Assembly (NCBI RefSeq): GCF_036880405.1
Contig: NZ_JBAJJM010000001.1
Span: 62,001 to 126,000, forward strand
Direction: 5' to 3'
Source: Mannheimia indoligenes
GTDB lineage: Bacteria > Pseudomonadota > Gammaproteobacteria > Enterobacterales > Pasteurellaceae
DNA length: 64,000 nt
Shown here: positions 56,936 to 64,000 of the stretch, in pieces
How the letters are laid out: each line of letters begins with the position of its first letter
How positions within the stretch are numbered: position 1 is the first letter of the stretch
Notes under the pieces: model-generated
Database searches by the model: none
What the model was told of the DNA's origin: nothing
The model's input: only the letters and a program-made list of their open reading frames with translations
Made by a program: the position numbers and the translations under genes

Positions 56936-58330
56936 ATGATAAAACTAACAACCCAACAAATCGCTGAAATCCTAAACGCTCGCCTTATCGGCAACGGCGA
57001 AACTGCGGTAGAAACAACCAGCACAGACACCCGACAAGCGGTCGAAAATGGTTTATTTTTTGCATTAAAAGGCGAAAATTTTGATGCCCATCACTACCTC
57101 GAAAATGCTGTTGCTCAAGGCTGCGTTGCGGTTGTCGTTGAGCGTGAGTGTGAAATTAACGTACCACAAATTGTGGTGGTAGATACTCGCCTTGCATTGG
57201 GTGAATTGGCGAAGTGGTTAAAAGCAAAACTGAATCCGAAAACGGTGGCGATGACAGGCTCTTCCGGTAAAACGACAGTGAAAGAGATGACTGCAAAAAT
57301 TCTACAAAAAATGACCGCTTGTGAAGAGGAAGTTTTATACACTTGTGGTAATTTAAACAATGATTTAGGCGTACCAATGACATTGCTCCGATTAACCGAA
57401 CAGCATAAATATGCGGTAATTGAACTGGGAGCAAATCATATTGGTGAAATTGCTTATACGACTGAAATTACCAAACCTGATGCGTGCTTAGTGAATAATG
57501 TAGCCGCTGCTCACTTAGAAGGTTTTGGTTCACTTGAAGGTGTGGCACAGGCAAAAGGTGAAATTTATCGTGGTTTGAAAGAAGGTGGAAAAGCCATTAT
57601 CAATTTGGCTTTCTATTATCCACAATGGCAGAAGGAAATTGGTTCAAACGAAATTCAATCTTTCTCTTATATCGGCTCAGATTCGGATTCATACGCGGAT
57701 TACTGGGCAGATGATGTGGAATTATTGCTAAATGGCTCACGTTTTATGCTTCATACACCACAAGGCGAAATTGAAATTGAGCTTCCTTATTTAGGCAACC
57801 ATAATGTGAGTAACGCGTTAGCGGCAACCTCGCTTGCAATGTCGGTTGGAGCAACCTTAGAGGCAGTTAAAGCCGGACTTGAGCAACGTTCAATGGTAAA
57901 AGGGCGTTTGTATCCCGTACAAATTAATGATAACTGTTTATTTATTGATGATACTTACAATGCCAATGTGGATTCAATGAAGTCGGCAATTTCAGTGCTA
58001 CAAAATTACCCTGCATACCGAATTTTTGCGGTAGGCGATATGGCAGAATTAGGTGAGGAAAGTGGTAAATGTCATCAAGAAGTGGCAGATTTTGCTCAAC
58101 AAGCGGAGCTGGATTTGATTTTGAGTTTTGGTAAAGAGAGTGCGGTTATTAGCCAAAATTCACAACATCACTTTACCGATAAGCAGCAAATGGTTGAATT
58201 TTTAACACCGATTATTTTGCAAAAAATCGAACAAAAACAACCGCTTGTATTACTTGCAAAAGGCTCTCGTAGCCAAAAGATGGAAACTGTGATTTCCGAG
58301 CTTTGTAAACAATTTAATATCAATTTTTAA
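56936..58330 (+). CDS. murF: UDP-MurNAc-pentapeptide synthetase (D-Ala-D-Ala adding)
   Basis: 464 residues. The ATP loop is AMTGSSGKTTVKEMTAK, followed by CGNLNNDLGVPMTLL, VIELGANHIGEI and the C-terminal DDTYNANVDSMKSA. It joins D-Ala-D-Ala to the tripeptide, completing the UDP-MurNAc-pentapeptide. Ribosome site AAAGAAAAAC is weak. It contains a USS (ACAAGCGGTC near 57034) in the coding region. Confidence 0.96.
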   Translation: MIKLTTQQIAEILNARLIGNGETAVETTSTDTRQAVENGLFFALKGENFDAHHYLENAVAQGCVAVVVERECEINVPQIVVVDTRLALGELAKWLKAKLNPKTVAMTGSSGKTTVKEMTAKILQKMTACEEEVLYTCGNLNNDLGVPMTLLRLTEQHKYAVIELGANHIGEIAYTTEITKPDACLVNNVAAAHLEGFGSLEGVAQAKGEIYRGLKEGGKAIINLAFYYPQWQKEIGSNEIQSFSYIGSDSDSYADYWADDVELLLNGSRFMLHTPQGEIEIELPYLGNHNVSNALAATSLAMSVGATLEAVKAGLEQRSMVKGRLYPVQINDNCLFIDDTYNANVDSMKSAISVLQNYPAYRIFAVGDMAELGEESGKCHQEVADFAQQAELDLILSFGKESAVISQNSQHHFTDKQQMVEFLTPIILQKIEQKQPLVLLAKGSRSQKMETVISELCKQFNINF

Positions 58331-58355
58331 TTTTATTATTTTTAAGGACTAAGCA

Positions 58356-59438
58356 ATGTTAGTTTGGCTTGCAGAACTACTGGTGCAATATAATACCGCA
58401 TTTAACGTGGTCTCTTATATCACCTTCCGTGCCATTATGGCGTTATTAACAGCAATGGGGATTGGGCTTTGGATCGGACCAAAGGTCATTAGACGTTTAC
58501 AGATCTTAAAATTTGGTCAAGAAGTGCGTAATGAGGGTCCGGAAAGCCACTTTAAAAAACGTGGTACGCCAACAATGGGCGGTATTATGATTTTAGCGGC
58601 TATTGGTGTGAGTACGTTACTTTGGGCGGATCTTCGCAACTCTTATGTTTGGTTTACCTTATTTGTATTATTTGGCTACGGAGTGGTTGGTTTTGTTGAT
58701 GATTATCGCAAGATATCCCGTAAAAACACAGACGGCTTAATTGCCCGTTGGAAATATTTCTGGTTATCCGCAATCGCTTTAGTGGCGGTTTTTGGTATGT
58801 ATGCGGTCGGAAAAGATACAGCAGCTACTCAATTAGTTGTACCGTTCTTTAAAGATGTGATGCCACAATTAGGCGTGTTTTACATTATCCTTGCTTACTT
58901 TGTGATTGTCGGTACAAGTAATGCTGTAAACTTAACAGACGGTTTAGACGGCTTGGCGATAGTGCCGATCATTCTGGTTGCTTCTGCTTTTGCATTGATT
59001 GCTTGGGCAACAGGTAACTTCAATTTTGCACAATATTTACACATTCCATTTATTCCAAACACATCGGAATTAGTTATTTTATGTACGGCAATTGTTGGAG
59101 CAGGTTTAGGCTTCTTGTGGTATAACACCTATCCGGCTCAAGTATTTATGGGTGATGTAGGCTCACTTTCATTAGGTGGAGCATTAGGCATTATCGCGGT
59201 ATTAGTTCGTCAAGAATTGCTATTAGTTGTGATGGGCGGTGTATTTGTAGTTGAAGCCCTCTCGGTTATTTTACAGGTCGGTTCTTATAAATTACGCCAA
59301 AAACGAATTTTCCGAATGGCACCTATTCATCATCACTTTGAATTAAAAGGCTGGCCAGAGCCACGAGTGATTGTCCGCTTCTGGATTATCACACTAATGT
59401 TAGTATTAATAGGCTTAGTTACCCTGAAATTACGTTAA
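58356..59438 (+). CDS. mraY: Phospho-MurNAc-pentapeptide translocase
   Basis: 360 residues, about 10 membrane segments. It moves phospho-MurNAc-pentapeptide to undecaprenyl phosphate, making lipid I. Signatures: HFKKRGTPTMGGIMI, GFVDDYRKI, VNLTDGLDGLAI, and FMGDVGSLSLGGALG with the catalytic aspartates; APIHHHFELKGW is the HHH motif. Family length and order as in E. coli. Confidence 0.97.
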   Translation: MLVWLAELLVQYNTAFNVVSYITFRAIMALLTAMGIGLWIGPKVIRRLQILKFGQEVRNEGPESHFKKRGTPTMGGIMILAAIGVSTLLWADLRNSYVWFTLFVLFGYGVVGFVDDYRKISRKNTDGLIARWKYFWLSAIALVAVFGMYAVGKDTAATQLVVPFFKDVMPQLGVFYIILAYFVIVGTSNAVNLTDGLDGLAIVPIILVASAFALIAWATGNFNFAQYLHIPFIPNTSELVILCTAIVGAGLGFLWYNTYPAQVFMGDVGSLSLGGALGIIAVLVRQELLLVVMGGVFVVEALSVILQVGSYKLRQKRIFRMAPIHHHFELKGWPEPRVIVRFWIITLMLVLIGLVTLKLR

Positions 59439-59496
59439 TTGATAAGGTGCGTTTTTTACGCACCTTATGCTGTTTTTTAGATTTAGAGAAAAAATT

Positions 59497-60798
59497 ATGC
59501 AAAACCAATATCAAGGCAAAACAGTAACTGTTATCGGATTAGGTACAACAGGATTATCTTGTGTTGATTTCTTTAAGAAAAAGAAAGCGAATATCCAAGT
59601 AATTGACACTCGAGCTAATCCGGCAGGTGCCGATAAACTCGATAAAACGATTCCTTTACACACCGGTGGATTAAACAGTGAGTGGTTGCTCAAGTCAGAT
59701 TTAATCGTCATTAGTCCAGGTTTGGCATTAGCAACGCTTGAAATTCAGCAAGCGATCCAAGCCGGTGTTGAAGTAGTGGGTGATGTAGAACTATTTTGTC
59801 GTGAAGCGAAAGCCCCGATTATTGCCATTACAGGATCGAACGGTAAAAGCACAGTAACAACTTTAACTGCTGAAATGGTTAAACAAGCAGGCTTGAAGGT
59901 TGGAATGGGGGGCAATATTGGTGTGCCGGTGTTAAGTCTATTAGACGAAGATTATGATCTTTTTGTGCTAGAACTTTCCAGCTTCCAACTTGAAACCACT
60001 TATTCACTGAAAGCGAAAGCAGCAACGATTTTAAACATCAGCGAAGACCATATGGATCGCTATGATGCAATTGCGGATTACCGTAATGCCAAATTGCGTA
60101 TTTATGAAAATGCCGAAAACATTGTCGTAAATGGTGAAGACGCTCAAACTTACCCTGAACAAGCGGTCAAAAATTTAATCCGTTTTGCAGAACAGAATGC
60201 AGAATACACAATGCGTAATGGTGTACTTTATGCAGGAGATACTGCCATTATTAACACCAACCAAATGTTAATTAGCGGTCGTCATAATGAGATGAATGCA
60301 CTCGCTGCAATGGCATTGGCAGAAGCTGCCAATGTTCCTCGTGAGGGTATCGTCAAAGCATTACAAACTTATGGAGGATTGCCTCATCGCTTTCAAGCTG
60401 TTGCCACCAATGATGGCGTACGTTGGGTCAATGATTCCAAAGCAACTAATGTGGGCAGTACCATTGCTGCACTAAATGGGCTGAGCGTAGCCGGTACACT
60501 CTATTTATTACTCGGTGGTGATGGCAAAGCAGCTGATTTCTCTGAACTTAAGCCGTTAATTAATAAGCCAAATATTGTTTGTTACTGCTTCGGGCAAGAT
60601 GGCAACGAATTAGCAAAATTAAGCGAACAAAGTGTATTGGTAGAAACAATGCAAGAAGCGATTACTGCTATTCGCCCACAACTCAAAAAAGGCGATATGG
60701 TTTTACTTTCTCCTGCTTGTGCGAGTTTAGATCAGTTTAAAAACTTTGAACAACGTGGCGATGTGTTTGTTTCGTTGGCACAAGGACAAGAAGCATAA
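59497..60798 (+). CDS. murD: UDP-MurNAc-L-alanine:D-glutamate ligase
   Basis: 433 residues. The N-terminal nucleotide fold is VTVIGLGTTGLSCVDFF, ATP loop AITGSNGKSTVTTLTAEM, SEDHMDRY central motif, and VNDSKATNVGS in the C-terminal domain. The ATG at 59497 is preferred over 59467, since the extra residues are absent from the family. The stop overlaps the ftsW start (TAATG). Confidence 0.95.
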   Translation: MQNQYQGKTVTVIGLGTTGLSCVDFFKKKKANIQVIDTRANPAGADKLDKTIPLHTGGLNSEWLLKSDLIVISPGLALATLEIQQAIQAGVEVVGDVELFCREAKAPIIAITGSNGKSTVTTLTAEMVKQAGLKVGMGGNIGVPVLSLLDEDYDLFVLELSSFQLETTYSLKAKAATILNISEDHMDRYDAIADYRNAKLRIYENAENIVVNGEDAQTYPEQAVKNLIRFAEQNAEYTMRNGVLYAGDTAIINTNQMLISGRHNEMNALAAMALAEAANVPREGIVKALQTYGGLPHRFQAVATNDGVRWVNDSKATNVGSTIAALNGLSVAGTLYLLLGGDGKAADFSELKPLINKPNIVCYCFGQDGNELAKLSEQSVLVETMQEAITAIRPQLKKGDMVLLSPACASLDQFKNFEQRGDVFVSLAQGQEA

Positions 60799-61976
60799 TG
60801 TTAGAAAAATTTAAAACAGAATGGGATAAATGGGTCAGACTAACCCCTTCTAATTCGCTTTATGACAGAACTCTAATTTGGTTATTTTTAGGGTTACTGG
60901 TTATTGGATTTGTGATGGTTACGTCCGCTTCTATCCCTGTCAGTACAAGGCTTAATGACGATCCATTCTATTTTGCCATTCGTGATGGTTTGTATATTAT
61001 TGCCTCAATTATTTTTTGCTATATTTTTGTACAAATTCCTGTCGAAAAATGGGAAAAATATAATGTCGCATTATTTTTTATTGCCATTAGTTTTTTGATT
61101 GCAGTATTAATTTTCGGTAGATCGATTAATGGTGCAGTGCGTTGGATTCCGTTGGGTATTCTTAACTTCCAGCCTGCGGAATTAGCAAAATTAGCAGTAA
61201 TTTGCTATTTTGCCAGCTTTTATGTGCGTAAATATGATGAAATCCGTAAGGAAAAAGCCAGCTTTTGGCGACCGGCGGTAATTTTATTTGTATTCGGTTT
61301 CCTCTTAATTTTACAACCCGACTTGGGAAGTACCTTTGTATTATTTGTGCTCACATTTTCAATGTTGTTTATTGTAGGGGCAAAAATTATGCAATTTATG
61401 TTTTTAGGCGTGGTAGGAACAGTCTTATTTGCGGTACTGATTTTGACTTCTGAATATCGTCTAAAACGTGTTACTTCTTTTATGGATCCATTTGCCGATG
61501 CGTATGGAGATGGTTTCCAGCTCTCTAATTCACAAATGGCATTCGGGCAAGGTAAATTCTGGGGGCAAGGTTTAGGAAATTCAGTCCAAAAATTAGAATA
61601 TTTACCGGAAGCTCATACCGACTTTGTTATGGCAGTTGTGGGTGAAGAATTTGGCTTTTTCGGCATTCTTTGTATTGTTCTTTTATTGATATTATTAACG
61701 GTTCGAGCCTTAAAAATTAGCAAAGAGTCTTTAATTTTAGAAGAACGCTTTAAAGGCTATATGGCATTTGGTATTGCGATTTGGATTTTCTTGCAAGGTT
61801 TTGTAAATTTAGGTGTAGCATCGGGGTTACTACCAACCAAAGGTTTAACCTTCCCCTTAGTGAGCTATGGTGGATCAAGTTTGGTGATTATGTCGATTGC
61901 GATTGCAGTATTGCTGAGAATCGATCACGAAAACAGAGCTGAGCGAATTGGGCACGCTAAAATCAAAAGTGTGTAG
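60798..61976 (+). CDS. ftsW: Septal peptidoglycan glycosyltransferase FtsW
   Basis: 392 residues of the SEDS family, about 10 membrane segments. It polymerises glycan at the septum together with FtsI. Diagnostic are ARWIPLG-like (AVRWIPLGILNFQPAELAKL), ILQPDLGSTFVLF, LPEAHTDFVMAVVGEEFGF and TKGLTFPLVSYGGSSL. Start overlaps murD by one base. A 117-base gap with a USS (ACCGCTTGT near 62023) precedes murG. Confidence 0.96.
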   Translation: MLEKFKTEWDKWVRLTPSNSLYDRTLIWLFLGLLVIGFVMVTSASIPVSTRLNDDPFYFAIRDGLYIIASIIFCYIFVQIPVEKWEKYNVALFFIAISFLIAVLIFGRSINGAVRWIPLGILNFQPAELAKLAVICYFASFYVRKYDEIRKEKASFWRPAVILFVFGFLLILQPDLGSTFVLFVLTFSMLFIVGAKIMQFMFLGVVGTVLFAVLILTSEYRLKRVTSFMDPFADAYGDGFQLSNSQMAFGQGKFWGQGLGNSVQKLEYLPEAHTDFVMAVVGEEFGFFGILCIVLLLILLTVRALKISKESLILEERFKGYMAFGIAIWIFLQGFVNLGVASGLLPTKGLTFPLVSYGGSSLVIMSIAIAVLLRIDHENRAERIGHAKIKSV

Positions 61977-62093
61977 TACAAGCTATTCTGATTTAAAAAT
62001 TGCAAATAAATAAAGAATTTTAACCGCTTGTATTTACTTAAAAAGAGATAAATCAAGTAGAATAATACGTTTTCCTATTAAAAAGAGTTAAAA

Positions 62094-63149
62094 ATGGCTA
62101 AAAAATTATTAGTGATGGCAGGCGGTACCGGCGGACACGTTTTTCCTGCAATTGCGGTAGCGAGAGAGCTACAAAAACAAGGCTGGCAAATCCGCTGGCT
62201 CGGCACGAAAGATAGAATGGAAGCCACTCTTGTGCCAAAACACGGCATAGATATTGATTTTATCGAAATTTCCGGCTTGCGTGGCAAAGGGCTTGGGACA
62301 TTATTAAAAGCCCCTTTTGCGATCTTTAAAGCTGTGATGCAAGCTCGAAAAATCATTAAAGACTATCAACCGGATGCTGTATTAGGTATGGGAGGCTATG
62401 TTTCCGGACCAGGCGGTATCGCAGCAAAATTATGCGGTGTACCGGTAATTTTACACGAGCAAAATGCGGTAGCGGGTTTAACTAATGTATGGCTTTCAAA
62501 AATTGCCCGTAAGGTATTACAAGCTTTTCCAACGGCGTTTAATGATGCGGAAGTGGTAGGTAATCCGGTGCGTGAAGATTTATCCGCTTTACCTTTACCA
62601 AACGAGCGTTTTAAGGAGCGAGGCTATCCCATTAATATTTTAGTGATGGGCGGTAGTCAAGGGGCAAGAGTGATCAACCAAACTGTGCCGGAAGTAGCAA
62701 AAGTGTTGGGTAATAATGTGTTTATTAGCCACCAAGTGGGTAAGGATAATTTAGCCGGTATTGAGGACGTTTATCAACAAACGAGTAATGGCATCGCTTC
62801 AGAATTTATTGATGATATGAAGGCAGCCTATGAATGGGCGGATTTAGTTATTTGCCGCTCGGGGGCTTTAACTGTTTGTGAAATTGCCGCGGTCGGTTTG
62901 CCAGCTATTTTTGTGCCGTTCCAGCATAAAGATAGGCAACAATTTTTGAATGCAAATTACTTAGCGGAGGCTGGGGCAGCAGTGATTATTGAGCAGGTAG
63001 ATTTTAATCCTCAATCATTGTTAAATGCCTTACAGCCACTTATTGCCGATCGCCAAAAATTATTAAATATGGCAATGCGAGCCAGAGCAAAAGCAACGCC
63101 AACTGCGGCACAGCGTGTGGCAGAGGTGATTATTCAAGAAGCAAATTAG
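62094..63149 (+). CDS. murG: Lipid II synthase (MurG GlcNAc transferase)
   Basis: 351 residues, GT-B fold glycosyltransferase on the inner face of the membrane. The glycine-rich N-terminus is VMAGGTGGHVFPAIAVA; GMGGYVSGPGGIAA and the C-terminal donor site VICRSGALTVCEIAAVGLPAIFVPF are diagnostic. Adds GlcNAc to lipid I. AAAAAGAGTTAAA before the ATG. The usual cluster order, with murC next. Confidence 0.97.
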   Translation: MAKKLLVMAGGTGGHVFPAIAVARELQKQGWQIRWLGTKDRMEATLVPKHGIDIDFIEISGLRGKGLGTLLKAPFAIFKAVMQARKIIKDYQPDAVLGMGGYVSGPGGIAAKLCGVPVILHEQNAVAGLTNVWLSKIARKVLQAFPTAFNDAEVVGNPVREDLSALPLPNERFKERGYPINILVMGGSQGARVINQTVPEVAKVLGNNVFISHQVGKDNLAGIEDVYQQTSNGIASEFIDDMKAAYEWADLVICRSGALTVCEIAAVGLPAIFVPFQHKDRQQFLNANYLAEAGAAVIIEQVDFNPQSLLNALQPLIADRQKLLNMAMRARAKATPTAAQRVAEVIIQEAN

Positions 63150-63155
63150 TTGGAT

Positions 63156-63212
63156 GCAAGCGGTCAAATTTTTACAGTTTTTTGCAAAATTTTCGAAAAA
63201 TTTAACCGCTTA
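63156..63212. repeat. USS inverted pair between murG and murC
   Basis: GCAAGCGGTCAAATTTTTAC faces AAAATTTAACCGCTTA. In this tight operon it could act as a partial terminator. Confidence 0.8.
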
Positions 63213-63235
63213 CAAAGTAAATAGTAGGATTAGAA

Positions 63236-64000
<765 letters not shown>

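Overview
This window is chromosomal DNA from a member of the Pasteurellaceae, most likely the Actinobacillus/Mannheimia/Bibersteinia side of the family. The main sign is the many copies of ACAAGCGGTC, the Apl-type DNA uptake signal sequence (USS). They sit mostly between genes and often face each other as inverted pairs. Other support is the tmRNA tag ANDEQYALAA, AT-rich DNA, and familiar gene neighbourhoods (yibN-secB-gpsA-cysE, rsmC/holD-rimI, hslR-hslO/nudE, holC...valS, mraZ-to-murC). The species cannot be named from the sequence alone.

Layout. 1-8.9 kb: 3' part of tig, a rhodanese-like membrane protein, secB, gpsA, cysE, tmRNA on the minus strand, an organophosphate transporter, rpoH, a small DUF3144-like gene, kdsC and yggS. 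9.1-12.2 kb: a surface-lipoprotein cassette made of a lipoprotein with a long repetitive helical stalk followed by its probable Slam translocator. 12.2-16.2 kb: typA, rimI, holD, rsmC. 16.2-23.9 kb: a histidine operon with a His-codon leader peptide and attenuator, but without hisG and hisD. It is interrupted by three orphan genes and a REP-associated tyrosine transposase (RAYT) element. 23.9-33.3 kb: hslO, hslR, nudE, cysQ, then zwf-pgl-(two small genes)-gnd, an SGNH hydrolase and a lipoprotein. 33.3-39.3 kb: valS and holC, separated by accessory genes (a PD-(D/E)XK-like DUF4268 protein, a zeta-toxin-like kinase with a 56-residue partner, and elaA). 39.5-51.2 kb: kbp, a lipoprotein with four 40-residue repeats, rne, a ParE-type toxin with a 59-residue antitoxin, ubiD, znuA, two small proteins, rnr. 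51.2-64 kb: the division and cell-wall cluster mraZ-rsmH-ftsL-ftsI-murE-murF-mraY-murD-ftsW-murG-murC (cut by the window end), with a clear promoter and MraZ boxes.

The most unusual content is dispersed palindromic DNA. One family is a roughly 60-bp element of three consecutive hairpins found at 7104, 41669 and 56831. The hairpins keep their pairing by compensatory changes, and one copy lies in frame inside the coding region of rne, adding about 21 residues to the RNase E tail. This resembles the Rickettsia palindromic elements. A second family has four hairpins in a fixed order (P1-P2-P3-spacer beginning GGATTA-P4). The RAYT element in the his operon carries the transposase between P2 and P3. 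Two compact copies without a transposase (20915-21024 and 37515-37632) look like non-autonomous derivatives. Further inverted REP-like pairs lie at 8879, 24880 and 37381, and a short inverted-repeat element fills the murE-murF gap.

Other points for a second look are an FtsI with an expanded N-terminal region, an RpoH with an acidic N-terminal extension, and a rhodanese-like protein without any cysteine.
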